From Paenibacillus cymbidii (GTDB taxonomy: Bacteria > Bacillota > Bacilli > Paenibacillales > NBRC-103111), in contig NZ_SHLX01000005.1 of NCBI RefSeq assembly GCF_004764705.1, positions 124,001 to 188,000 of the forward strand: 64,000 bases of DNA, given 5' to 3'. The notes beneath the pieces are model-generated. The model searched no databases. It saw nothing but the letters and a program-made list of their open reading frames with translations, and was not told the DNA's origin. Numbering within the stretch: position 1 is the first letter of the stretch; each line of letters opens with the position of its first letter. Of this stretch, positions 1-8,687 are shown piece by piece. The position numbers and the translations under genes are program-made.

Positions 1-1324
1 GCAGCGAATATTTCGTTGCGTCCAGCGAAACGCCGGCAACTTCGCCGCTGTTGCCGTTGTCGCCGCCGCCATTGTCGCCGCCGCCTTGGTTCGCGGTCCA
101 TTTGGCGTACAGAATCGTATCATCGGAACCGATTGTCAGCGATGCAGCTGCGGCATAATCGGTGCCGGTGCCGTCGGCTTTCGTGTTCCAGCCGGCGAAA
201 GTATAACCGGTTTTCACCAGGTTGCCCGTGTTGCCCAAGATCGTAGCGGGATCTCCTCCATATGTATATACGGTAAAATCCAACGGCACGCTGCCGCCGG
301 TATTGCCGTTGCCGTTATAAATGACACCGATGTCGGAGCGAATAATGGTGTGATCCTCGCCTGTTGCCACGAACGATTTGATGTTGGAGGCGCCGGCATA
401 GAAGGCAACGTGATAAAGGTCCTTGGTCATGGCGGGATTGCTGCGATCCAGCCAGTCGATTCCGTTGGCCGATGTCAGGATCGTGCCGGTTTGGCCGACA
501 GCAACAAAGCCGGCATTGCCGGAAGCGACATCAATCAAGCCTTTGGTTACGCCGCTCGTGCGGGATACCCAGGTGATCCCGTCGGTCGAGGTAAGAATCG
601 TACCGGAAGAGCCCGTCGCAACGAATATGCCGCTGCCGTAGGTAACCCCATAAAGACTCTCGCTGGTACCGCTCGTTCGGGACGTCCAGTTTGCGCCATT
701 ATCATCGGAAGTGACAATTTTCCCGCTGCTGCCGACTGCGACGAACTTGCCGCTGCCGAAGGCAATGCCGCTCATGTCGATGCTGCCGGTTGCAGGCAAG
801 GAGCTGGTTGGCGCTGCCCAGGTATCCCCGCCATCGCTCGAATAAATAATTAACCCCATACTTCCAACGGCGGCAACATAAGAACCATTGGCGGCAACGG
901 CGTTTATAAATAACGTCGGGTCTGCCGCCAGATCCGTACCGGCCAAGCTTTTCGCAGTAAAGGTTGTCTGCCCGTTGGATGACGTCCATACGCCGCTAGC
1001 GGAAGGAGCATCGTCCACATAGGTTGTGCCGAAAATAACATATCGACTTCCTGTGTACGCGATGGCGTCAAAATACAAGTCAGTAGAACCAACAGCTGAA
1101 GATGTCCAGTCGTCGCCGAGATTGGAAAGCATTTTCTTGCCGTCGGACGTAATGGCTACGAATCGATTCGAGCCGGACGCAATTCCGGTAATATCGCCGG
1201 TGGCGTCATTCGCTACAGTGCTCCACGAAGAACCCGACGAAGCCGCAAATGCCACCGGTACCAGCATCGCGACCAGCACAAGCGTCAAAATAATTGAAAT
1301 GATACGTTTTGATTTTACAGTCAT
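1..1324 (-). CDS. Secreted repeat protein (YCF48/BNR-like repeats, InlB B-repeat, start of a Big_2-like domain), 5' part only
   Basis: The reading frame starts with ATG at 1324 (MTVKSKRI) and stays open to the left edge, so the C-terminus lies outside the window. Residues 1-27 form a signal peptide with a hydrophobic core and AFA. It is followed by several short repeats of the type GSGKFVAVGSSGKIVTSDDN and GNAGFVAVGQTGTILTS, each about 40-45 residues, resembling photosystem-assembly/BNR-like beta-propeller repeats. Then comes one domain with GYTFAGWNTKADGTG and ILYAKW, the hallmark of InlB/Listeria-Bacteroides B-repeats. A GGGDNGGGDNG linker follows, then the start of a bacterial Ig-like (Big_2) domain (VAGVSLDATKYSL). 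Probably a cell-wall-associated or secreted surface protein; the partner is unknown. This frame is more convincing than the plus-strand open frame at 86-853, which is its shadow. Confidence 0.85.
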   Translation of the reverse strand, partial: MTVKSKRIISIILTLVLVAMLVPVAFAASSGSSWSTVANDATGDITGIASGSNRFVAITSDGKKMLSNLGDDWTSSAVGSTDLYFDAIAYTGSRYVIFGTTYVDDAPSASGVWTSSNGQTTFTAKSLAGTDLAADPTLFINAVAANGSYVAAVGSMGLIIYSSDGGDTWAAPTSSLPATGSIDMSGIAFGSGKFVAVGSSGKIVTSDDNGANWTSRTSGTSESLYGVTYGSGIFVATGSSGTILTSTDGITWVSRTSGVTKGLIDVASGNAGFVAVGQTGTILTSANGIDWLDRSNPAMTKDLYHVAFYAGASNIKSFVATGEDHTIIRSDIGVIYNGNGNTGGSVPLDFTVYTYGGDPATILGNTGNLVKTGYTFAGWNTKADGTGTDYAAAASLTIGSDDTILYAKWTANQGGGDNGGGDNGNSGEVAGVSLDATKYSL

Positions 1325-1522
1325 CTCGCGCACTCTCTTTCTCTCTTGGATTGAAGGAAGATTGTTGCAGGTTGTACGCCCGGTCGCTTCGTCCTCCTCT
1401 CTTTCGGCGTTTTCAACTCTAATATCGGAGTCGTCATAACAGGCAAATAGTGACCTTTGTCATTGTTTGTCATATGACAAACGATTTTTTTGATTCAAAA
1501 GGACCATAATTTGGAGAATAAG

Positions 1523-1553
1523 CAAAAAACGCCGCGTTCAATAACGTGGCGTT
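1523..1553 (-). terminator. Rho-independent terminator of the large kinase/ATPase gene
   Basis: On the minus strand a 9-bp stem (AACGCCACG pairing with CGCGGCGTT, one G-U wobble) with an 8-nt loop is followed by a run of Ts, 17 bases after the stop codon of the gene at 1570-6639. Confidence 0.8.
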
Positions 1554-1569
1554 AGTGCTTTATGCCTAT

Positions 1570-4500
1570 CTACGGCAATTCGATGATCAATCGGCAGCCT
1601 TGCCCCTGTTTCGATTGCACGGTCAAACTCCCGCCAAGCGCTTCCACACGCTCCCTCATGGCCGTCAGACCGAAGCCCGGCACGATCGCGGCGCTGCCCG
1701 CGCCATTGTCGGCCAGCCGGAAGCGCAACACCCCCTCCGTTTCGTGCAGCGAAAACAAGAATCGATCCGCTCCTCCGTGGCGAATGCCGTTCGTAATGCC
1801 TTCGCGCAGCGCATGCCGGAGGACATGCCAACGATTGGCGCTCCAATCGGAAAGCACTCCAATGTCGGCATCTACCGAAATGCCGGTTTGTTCCGTCATT
1901 TCCGCAATCAGTCGTTTCCATTCCTCCTGCGGACGCACGTTGTCGCCTGTTTTAAGCAAATGGATCGAATCGCGCACTTCACCGAGGCCCGCCTTGAGCA
2001 AATCCTGTACGCTCTGCAGCCGGCTCTCCGCATCCTCTTTGTCCTTGTGCAAACGGAGCCGCGCCGCTTCGATTTGCAGCAGCGACGACGTGATCGTGTG
2101 CCCCATAATATCGTGCACATCCGCCGCGATCCGGTTGCGGTCCGACTGCACGGAAGCTTCCGTCAACGCCGCCGCCGTCTCTTTCATGGCCGCTTCGAGC
2201 GAACGGGTCCGCGCCTCCACCTGCTCCTCCAGCGACTCCTTCATTCGCTCGACATTTGCATACAAATGGGCGTTCTCGATGGAAATGGCGCACTGCGAGC
2301 AAAGCAGCTTGAGCACGTCGATCCGCTCGGGCGTAAACACGCCGGCTGCCAAATTGTTCTCCATGTACAGGACGCCGATCAACCGGCCGCTCTTCGCGAT
2401 CGGCAAACAAAGCGCCGACTTCAACTGCCGCTGCCGCACATAAGCGTTCCCGGCGAACAGCCCTTCCTTGCTGGCATAATCGAGCACGATGTCTTCGCCG
2501 GTACGCGCCGCGTATTCGATCATCGCCAGCGGCACGTCCGACGCCTCCTCGAGCGGCAAACGCGTCAAGCTGACCTCCTGACGGACGGCGCGGGCCTCGA
2601 TATACAGGCGGCCTTCCTTCTCCAGCACCAGAATGCCCCGTTCCGCGCCGGCATTGCTCATCAAAATTTGCATCAGCCGCTGCAACAACCGGTCGAGCCG
2701 CATTTCCTCCGAAATCGCCTGAACGGCGTCCATGACGGAGCGGTAGTCGATCGCTTTGACGGAGTTGGCATCGGCTGTCAGGATCAGTTGGCGATACTGC
2801 TCGAGCAGCCGTCCCGCCTTGTTCGTCGCTCCCCATTGCGAGAAGGCTTGATAAGCCTGCGTCATGTAAGCTTTGGCCAAATGGAGCTTGCCTTGCTCGA
2901 GAAACATCTTGGCCGCACATTCGGAGCCAATGCCCAAATTGTGGAATAACCCCATGGCACGGGCTTGCTCGCAAGCGCGCTCGTACAGCTTCGCCGCTCG
3001 CTCGAATTGGCCTTTCATCCGGGCAACGGATGCCGAAGCGATCCCATAGTTGGGCGCGTAGAGCTCCGGGCAACGGTCGGCGTATTGCTTCAGCCGTTTC
3101 AACTGCTTTTCCGCCCACTCTTCAAGCGACTTTTTCTGCGACGGCTCGATGATCGCGTGCATTTCGGCGCCAATCAGTACGGAGTAGTAGCTTTGGGCCG
3201 AATAATCCACCTCGTTCGGCTGGCGCTTCGCGAACAAGGTTTCCAGCTTGACGATACAGTCGTAAGCCAGCGGAAATTCCCCGGCAAAATACGCGGTAAA
3301 ATATCCGTAGAGCAACACCCCTTCACGAAGACTGTCATCCTCGTTTCCTTCCGCATTGCGAATAAAGGACGGATCGAGAATATCGACCCCGTGGAACAAA
3401 CCGGTCGAGACGTGACCCGTCAATTTCTGCACAATGACTGCCAGTACGACGCTGAGCTTCAGTTGCAGGGCATTATGGCTTTTGCTGATGCTGTGTGCGT
3501 TGCGACGCAGAAGCTCGTAAACTTCGGCAAGCGGCTTTCCAAAATAAATCATCATCACGCCGGTCAGAATGACGTTCTGATCGGCATGCCACAAGCTGTC
3601 CGATTCGAATCGCGCGCGATCGGCATGGCGAACCAATTCGTCGAACAGCCCAATATCATACCTGCCCCAGCTGTTATAACATATTAGAATCGTATTGATC
3701 GTTATCGTCCGGATCGCCGGTTCATCGTTGGCCATGTCGAGGCTGATTTTCAGCCATTCATAGGCTTCCTGGTACTTCTGAAATCCGTAAGTTAGCATCA
3801 GCGCCATGCCCGCGCAGCCGACGGACGATTCGGGAGCAATGCCGAAACGGAACGTAAGCTCCACCATCGTCAAGATGGAGGAAGCCCACTCCGATTTGTC
3901 ATGAATCAGATACGCGTTGCCCGCATGGGTCAGTACGGTCATCGCTGCCAGCGCCCGCGCGTCGGTCATATCCGGAAGCTGCTTCAATATGGCCTTGCGG
4001 GAGCCTCTTGTCTTCCAGCTTACGCGCAGCCATTGTGCGGCCAGCGACCATGATTTTCGTTTGCCAAGCGGCGCCATGCCGAGCATGGCCAGCGCCCGAT
4101 TGGCCAGCTCCACCGCTCTGCCGAAACGATTATGGTTCGATTCCAGCTGAATCATGAGCACGTACATGTCCGCCCGCTCCAGATCCGATCGAGCCTGTCG
4201 AAGAAAATCCTCAAACAGCCGGCCCGCTTCCGCCTGGTTGCCGCACAAGTATTCGCAGATGGCCCGCTGCTTCGCCACATCGCGCACCAGGTCGTTCCAC
4301 GGCTGGCCGGCCAGCAGCTTGTCGGCCCGGCGATAGTAGCCGAGCGCCTGTTCGTAGGCCGTCGTTGCCGCGGCCCGTATGCCGGCTCGGTAGTTCATTT
4401 CGGCCAGCTCCAGCAGTTCGGTCGAATCGGCCATCAATCGGGTCGCCTGATTCAGATGGTTGGCTGCTTGAAACAGAATCGTTTCGTCAGACGGATGCTC

Positions 4501-6639
4501 GCGAAGCAATCTTCTCCACATCGCGCCGATCGTGTAATGCCGTGCCGGCTCCTCTTCCAAAGGTACGAAAGCCTGACATTCCTGACGTATTCGGTCGTGG
4601 GCAAAAGTGAACAAGCTGTCCCCCGTTTCCGTAAGCCCAAGCGAATGCACCCAGCCGTGTTCGGCGGCTTCGCACAGCGCCCGGGTTGTTTCGTCAGCGG
4701 TTTGTCCAATCAATTCAAGAAGCGCCGACAAACGGAATTGACGCCCCAGCAGCGAGGCCCAGGCCAATACGTCGCGTGCGGCTCCGGATAACCGTTCCAG
4801 ATTGTTGGACAAAGGCTCGACTTGCGGCGAGTCCCAGTCTTCCGTCGCCGCCAGCCGCGGCAAATCCCATTCCCAGGCACCAGTCGAGTCCTTGAAGAAA
4901 AACCAGCCGCGTTCGAACGCATGCTGCAGCCATTGCCGGATGATAAACGGATTGCCGCCGGTCCTGCTTATGATAACAGGCGTCAGTTCCGTCAATCGCT
5001 CCGCCTGCGTTTGCAGTGTATCGCCGAGCAGCGACAGGACGTCCTCCTTGCGCAGCGGGGACAACGTCAACCGATTGGCGCGGGCGTACGGGGAGTCGTC
5101 TTTGTCCAGCCAGCGCTGCCAGGCGGAATCCGGCGACTCCCCGTCGCGAAATGTGCCGACGATCAGCAGATTCGCAAGCTGCGCATTCTGAATCAGATGA
5201 TCGATCAGTTGCAACGAGGCTTCATCCGCCCATTGCAAATCGTCCAGAAACACGATGACAGGCTGCAGCGGACTGGCGCACAGGCGCAGAAACAAGCCCA
5301 GCGCGTGGTGGAAGCGGCTTTTCTCCTCCATGGGCGGCAACGCGCGTATGCCCGGCTGAGGTCCGATCAACAGCTCCAGCTTGGGCACCCATCTGACCAG
5401 CAGTTGCCCGTAATCGCCGATCGATTCGCGGATTCGCAGCTGCCATTGGTCGGCTTGCCGGGTTTCGCTGGTCAACAGCCGATTGACAAGCTCCTCGAAA
5501 GCCTCTCTCCATGCGGCATAAGGAAGATCGGCCGGAGGAGGATCGAACTCGCCGGAGATGACGTAACCGGAATCGCCGCGCCGACGAAGCACGTCGCGAA
5601 CGAACGCCGTTTTGCCGATCCCCGGCGAACCGCCTACCAGCACGAGCTCGGATCGTCCGTAAGCAACGCGCTCCAAACTGCCGGCGAGTTGTTCCCGTTC
5701 CGTCTCCCTGCCGTAGATGCCGTCTGCTATACGCCATGACGACTCCGGCCGATCCCCCTTCGCCAGCTCGAACGGGACGATGGCGCCCGTTTGCCGCAGT
5801 TGATCCAAACAATGCTGCAGATCGGCTTCAATGCCTGCTGCGCTCCCGTACCGCTCCTCGGGCGCTTTCTCCATACATTTACGAACGATATCGGAAAGTT
5901 CTATTGGCAAATAGACGTTGCGTTCGGCAGCGGGAACCGCCACGCCGGCGATATGAGCATATATGAGTTCCATCGCCAGCTTCGCCTGAAACGGCGGATG
6001 TCCGGTCAGCCATTCGTACAGCATGACTCCGAAGCCGTACAGATCCGAACGATAATCCGGGGAAGCGTTAAGCCGGCCGGACTGCTCCGGCGCGATATAG
6101 GGAAGCAGCTTCTCCGTCCGGGAGTCTGCGCCGGATCGGGACAGCAACGACGGGTGCAGCGATCGTTCGAATCCGACGAACTTGACCTCCAGTGTTTCTG
6201 GATTAATCAGAAGGTGACAGGGAGTCACCGCGTTATGCACGACCCGCCGGATATGAATGCGCGAGAGGCTGTGTACACTGTTAACCGCAATGGACAACAG
6301 GCGTGTCAACTGCTGAAGAGAACGGTCGGAAAACTCCGTTGGCGCCGCATCCGGCGAAATCAGCTGCGTTGCTGGCACGCCGCCGAAGTCCTGTACGAGC
6401 AGCAGCGGGCGGTTGCCGCCTGCTTGCAGGGCGACCGGCTTTGGCGCTCCTTCCCCATCCAGCAGCCGCAGCGTCTCGAAAGAACGCCGGTAAGCAGCCA
6501 GCGCTTCCGCGCCCGGATCCCGCTCCCGCGTCGTGAAGCCCATGACGACCGTACCGTCGCTCAACCGTCGCAGTCGATACATTTCGGTTTCGTCGCTCGT
6601 TTCGACCAATTCGACAAGCTCATAACCCGGCCATTCCAT
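1570..6639 (-). CDS. Protein kinase-like / AAA ATPase / GAF / histidine kinase multidomain sensor
   Basis: A 1689-residue signalling protein. I start it at ATG 6639, which has AGGAAGGG 10-11 bases upstream; an in-frame TTG at 6675 is the alternative. Order: a Ser/Thr-kinase-like fold (about 5-285); an AAA-type ATPase with Walker A GGSPGIGKT (about 336-344) and Walker B VIVFLDDLQWAD; a long helical TPR-like region; a GAF domain (about 1280-1430); a coiled coil; a HisKA_3-type histidine kinase with phospho-acceptor in DVHDIMGHT (His about 1509), N-box EGITNGIRHG and G-box DNGAG/GFGLTAMRERV. Known homologues of this layout carry active kinase motifs. Here the catalytic loop reads HNAVTPCHLL and the DFG position reads VGFERSL, so the kinase part is probably inactive and may be a ligand- or partner-binding module. 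No transmembrane segment was seen, suggesting a cytoplasmic protein. No response regulator gene adjoins it. Confidence 0.9.
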   Translation of the reverse strand: MEWPGYELVELVETSDETEMYRLRRLSDGTVVMGFTTRERDPGAEALAAYRRSFETLRLLDGEGAPKPVALQAGGNRPLLLVQDFGGVPATQLISPDAAPTEFSDRSLQQLTRLLSIAVNSVHSLSRIHIRRVVHNAVTPCHLLINPETLEVKFVGFERSLHPSLLSRSGADSRTEKLLPYIAPEQSGRLNASPDYRSDLYGFGVMLYEWLTGHPPFQAKLAMELIYAHIAGVAVPAAERNVYLPIELSDIVRKCMEKAPEERYGSAAGIEADLQHCLDQLRQTGAIVPFELAKGDRPESSWRIADGIYGRETEREQLAGSLERVAYGRSELVLVGGSPGIGKTAFVRDVLRRRGDSGYVISGEFDPPPADLPYAAWREAFEELVNRLLTSETRQADQWQLRIRESIGDYGQLLVRWVPKLELLIGPQPGIRALPPMEEKSRFHHALGLFLRLCASPLQPVIVFLDDLQWADEASLQLIDHLIQNAQLANLLIVGTFRDGESPDSAWQRWLDKDDSPYARANRLTLSPLRKEDVLSLLGDTLQTQAERLTELTPVIISRTGGNPFIIRQWLQHAFERGWFFFKDSTGAWEWDLPRLAATEDWDSPQVEPLSNNLERLSGAARDVLAWASLLGRQFRLSALLELIGQTADETTRALCEAAEHGWVHSLGLTETGDSLFTFAHDRIRQECQAFVPLEEEPARHYTIGAMWRRLLREHPSDETILFQAANHLNQATRLMADSTELLELAEMNYRAGIRAAATTAYEQALGYYRRADKLLAGQPWNDLVRDVAKQRAICEYLCGNQAEAGRLFEDFLRQARSDLERADMYVLMIQLESNHNRFGRAVELANRALAMLGMAPLGKRKSWSLAAQWLRVSWKTRGSRKAILKQLPDMTDARALAAMTVLTHAGNAYLIHDKSEWASSILTMVELTFRFGIAPESSVGCAGMALMLTYGFQKYQEAYEWLKISLDMANDEPAIRTITINTILICYNSWGRYDIGLFDELVRHADRARFESDSLWHADQNVILTGVMMIYFGKPLAEVYELLRRNAHSISKSHNALQLKLSVVLAVIVQKLTGHVSTGLFHGVDILDPSFIRNAEGNEDDSLREGVLLYGYFTAYFAGEFPLAYDCIVKLETLFAKRQPNEVDYSAQSYYSVLIGAEMHAIIEPSQKKSLEEWAEKQLKRLKQYADRCPELYAPNYGIASASVARMKGQFERAAKLYERACEQARAMGLFHNLGIGSECAAKMFLEQGKLHLAKAYMTQAYQAFSQWGATNKAGRLLEQYRQLILTADANSVKAIDYRSVMDAVQAISEEMRLDRLLQRLMQILMSNAGAERGILVLEKEGRLYIEARAVRQEVSLTRLPLEEASDVPLAMIEYAARTGEDIVLDYASKEGLFAGNAYVRQRQLKSALCLPIAKSGRLIGVLYMENNLAAGVFTPERIDVLKLLCSQCAISIENAHLYANVERMKESLEEQVEARTRSLEAAMKETAAALTEASVQSDRNRIAADVHDIMGHTITSSLLQIEAARLRLHKDKEDAESRLQSVQDLLKAGLGEVRDSIHLLKTGDNVRPQEEWKRLIAEMTEQTGISVDADIGVLSDWSANRWHVLRHALREGITNGIRHGGADRFLFSLHETEGVLRFRLADNGAGSAAIVPGFGLTAMRERVEALGGSLTVQSKQGQGCRLIIELP

Positions 6640-7222
6640 TCCGCACGATTCCCTTCCTCGCAATTGTCTCTCCAAACCGGCTTTCGATTGCCGGTGAACG
6701 ATTCATTTGGTATAACATCAAGTTGGAAACCAATCGCCAGAGCCCACATTGCCTGTTTCGCTGCTTGTCCTCGTATCTGCGCATGGGCCGCACCCGCAAT
6801 CTGCAACTGTTGAATAGTTTCGACAATCCCCACCGCTCTTCCTGCCTTCACTTGCCAATCCGCTTCTCTTCCACTCGTCCTCCCACTGCTCTCCTCGCTT
6901 TTCCGCTTGCCAGCTGCAAAATAAGCCACTTTTCATGGCCTATTTCGTCAAAATTGGGTAGTCCTCACGAAATAACCAGTGTTTTCACTGGCTATTCGCG
7001 TCCCACTGCCCGGATTGAAGGCCATTTGACCGAAATAACCAGCGTTTTCACTGGCTATTTTCGATGAGACGAGCGAAATCGGGCAAATAAGCCATATTTT
7101 ATGGCCAATTTGAACTTTCTCGTCAACTCGTAAAAGAACGGCCCATCCTACAACGCACCGGAGTGGCTGCCGGACCGGCCAATTCCCTCACGCCCGCGAT
7201 TTTCGAAGCCGGCAATTTTAAT
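6640..7222. other. Intergenic region with repeats, no gene seen
   Basis: No open frame here looks coding. The central part (6916-7112) holds four short palindromic repeats, listed separately. The rest (6640-6915 and 7113-7222) shows nothing I can name. Confidence 0.6.
6916..7112. repeat. Cluster of four short palindromic repeats
   Basis: Four hairpin-forming units at about 6916-6949, 6969-7000, 7031-7064 and 7083-7112. Two carry the core AAATARGCCA...ATGGCC(T/A)ATTT, and two carry AAATAACCAGYG...CACTGGCTATT. All are flanked by CG or GC bases. The same family recurs at 17.4 kb and 42.4 kb and in degenerate form at 55.7 and 57.3 kb. They lie only between genes. They could act as transcription terminators or as a REP-like interspersed element. 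Confidence 0.8.
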
Positions 7223-7237
7223 TGAGAATGATTATCG
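7223..7237. promoter_or_regulatory. Fur box upstream of a decayed AraC-type regulator gene
   Basis: TGAGAATGATTATCG matches the 7-1-7 Fur consensus TGATAATnATTATCA at 12 of the 14 specified bases. It lies about 50 bases upstream of a remnant reading frame resembling siderophore-responsive AraC regulators, the expected place for an iron-repressed promoter. Confidence 0.65.
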
Positions 7238-7284
7238 TTTACAATTACTCTCGTTTGGCAAAACGGCTATGCAGGGTGTGGGCA

Positions 7285-7443
7285 TTGAACTTGGACGAGC
7301 AGATGCTGCTGTGGAATCAAGCGGCAGTAAGTATATTGGATATCCGTCATCAAGTGCTGTGGGAGGGGTAGGATCTGCTCGCTTATCGCCTTCCTGCGGA
7401 CCTGCTGCTGTTTGTGGCCGGCGGCAGTGCTAAATACGAATGA
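7285..7443 (+). pseudogene. Remnant of a Btr-like AraC/substrate-binding regulator (5' end only)
   Basis: From a TTG at 7285 the frame reads LNLDEQMLLWNQAAVSILD, then an in-frame TAG at 7369, then DLLAYRLPADLLLFVAGGSA and a stop at 7441. Sequence of this kind (dimerisation/cupin N-terminus of AraC-type regulators that sit next to feuA-type siderophore transporters) is recognisable, but only about 50 of several hundred residues remain. The frame has one internal nonsense codon and then runs into a second Fur box. I infer a regulator destroyed by deletion; the assignment rests on pattern recall, without an alignment. Confidence 0.5.
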
Positions 7444-7455
7444 AAATCATTATCA
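7441..7455. promoter_or_regulatory. Fur box in front of a siderophore-binding lipoprotein remnant
   Basis: TGAAAATCATTATCA matches the 7-1-7 Fur consensus at 13 of the 14 specified bases. It ends 25 bases before the GTG start of a truncated lipoprotein frame at 7481. Confidence 0.75.
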
Positions 7456-7480
7456 CATCGAGGGAGAGGAACAACTGACT

Positions 7481-7748
7481 GTGAACACCTATCCGAAAGC
7501 TTCAATGACCGCATTGGTCACGCTTTGTTTGTCGCTGCTGGTCAGCGCCTGCCAAACGGGCAACAACAACGCAGGCGCCGTATGATTTATCGGGATCGCA
7601 ATATGGGGGCAACATTCTGTACTCATACTGGGGATTGAAGCCGCAGCAAAAAGTGCTCGACGACGTCATCAATGGCATCGACGACGAATCCTCCTACCTG
7701 GACATATCAGAAGAAGCGATTCCGTCCTACGCCGGCGACAACGAGTGA
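7481..7748 (+). pseudogene. Decayed iron-siderophore ABC transporter substrate-binding protein
   Basis: Two pieces of one gene type survive. The first (7481-7585, GTG start, GGGAGAGGA upstream) encodes a lipoprotein signal peptide with lipobox LVSAC and stops after 34 residues. The second (7581-7748, another frame) reads GGNILYSYWGLKPQQKVLDD and later LDISEEAIPSYAGDNE. That is how FeuA/YxeB-type siderophore-binding proteins end: GGxILYxxLGLKxPxKV and a late ISxExLPxYAGDY. About 200 residues between the pieces are missing, so the gene cannot give a working binding protein. Its position behind a Fur box supports the identification. Confidence 0.65.
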
Positions 7749-7838
7749 CCGGCGGAAGCGACGAGCCGATGGAATATTATCGCTGCGAATGCTTCGTCCT
7801 TCCGCCGTTTCCCACAGTTCCTCGACTTCCGCGATACG

Positions 7839-8591
7839 TCACTTTCGGTTCGCCAGGCGTTGCAGCGTTTCCTGCGCCTTCCGGCCGATCGCGTCCGCCG
7901 TGCGAGTGACGATTTTTTCGCCCAGATCGGCGGAGGCGTACAAATATGGATTTTTGCCGCCGATTCCTTCCGCCCCCATCATCTCAAGCTGGTCGCTGGC
8001 GATATCGAAGCCGCCGGCGCGGAGCGCCTCCAGATCGACGAGACCCGGATTCGTGTACAGCATGCACGACGTTTCCCATGCCCCGGCGTGGTCCATGCGG
8101 TAAGGCAAATCGGGCGAAGGCTCGAGCAAGTCGCCCTCGAACAAGGCAAACCCCGTCGACGCAACACCGTCTGTAGCGCTTTCTATCGCCGTCTGCATAA
8201 TGTCGCGCTGTCTGTCCACGTTGTGCCCCGTCACGCCGACGATCACCTTCCACCCGCTGAATGCGAGCGCCCGCGCGATTCCCGTCATCGCTGCCTCGAA
8301 CATGCCCTCTTCATTGAAGCTCAGCGTGTACCCTTCCCAATTGCGCGGTCCCCAGTTAACGAACCCGAGCAGGCCTTGATAAAAAGGAGGCAGCACGACG
8401 CCGCCATATTTCAAAGCGGCTTCGCAGCAGACGGCGTGGGCCTTGAACCCGTCCACCCCGAGCGGATTGTGCACACCGTGCCACTCCATGGCGCCGGCGG
8501 TGATGTAGGCGATCGGACAACGGGCCTGAATATCCTTCACCTGCTGCGGCCGCAAATAGTCGTAGCTGACTTGCTCGTAACGCTTTAACAT
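7839..8591 (-). CDS. Creatininase-family protein
   Basis: 250 residues, the normal family length. The metal-binding start of the family is visible as GAMEWHGVHNPLGVDG with Glu36, His38 and Asp47 in the expected places, and a later VTGHNVDRQRDIM segment matches the family's GHGGN region in altered form (GHNVD). Members hydrolyse cyclic amides or formamides in a binuclear metal site (creatininase, FAPy deformylase, MftE), so an amidohydrolase is likely, but the substrate cannot be read from sequence. ATG at 8591 has GGGGAAG upstream. It stands alone between the siderophore remnants and the large secreted hydrolase, on the same strand as the latter. Confidence 0.8.
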   Translation of the reverse strand: MLKRYEQVSYDYLRPQQVKDIQARCPIAYITAGAMEWHGVHNPLGVDGFKAHAVCCEAALKYGGVVLPPFYQGLLGFVNWGPRNWEGYTLSFNEEGMFEAAMTGIARALAFSGWKVIVGVTGHNVDRQRDIMQTAIESATDGVASTGFALFEGDLLEPSPDLPYRMDHAGAWETSCMLYTNPGLVDLEALRAGGFDIASDQLEMMGAEGIGGKNPYLYASADLGEKIVTRTADAIGRKAQETLQRLANRK

Positions 8592-8620
8592 GGCTGCTTC
8601 CCCTTTATTCTTTTGTGGAG

Positions 8621-8646
8621 GGGGCCGCCCCGTTCGGGACAGCCCC
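8621..8646. other. GC-rich hairpin between two genes
   Basis: GGGGCCGCCCC and its near-complement GGACAGCCCC form a strong stem 40 bases after the stop of the large hydrolase gene. A T-rich stretch follows on the plus strand only, so a terminator role for the minus-strand gene is not clear. Confidence 0.4.
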
Positions 8647-8687
8647 GGTTTTCCTTTTGCAGCGGTTCCCGCTTCGTTCGCCGGACG

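Noticed and set aside
1546-2949. 467-residue open frame on the plus strand
   Set aside because: Antisense to the large kinase/ATPase gene, low-complexity Arg/His-rich text from a GC-rich complement, no RBS or domain.
7672-8103. 143-residue plus-strand frame
   Set aside because: Runs from the siderophore remnant into the antisense of the creatininase gene; composition and lack of RBS show it is a shadow.
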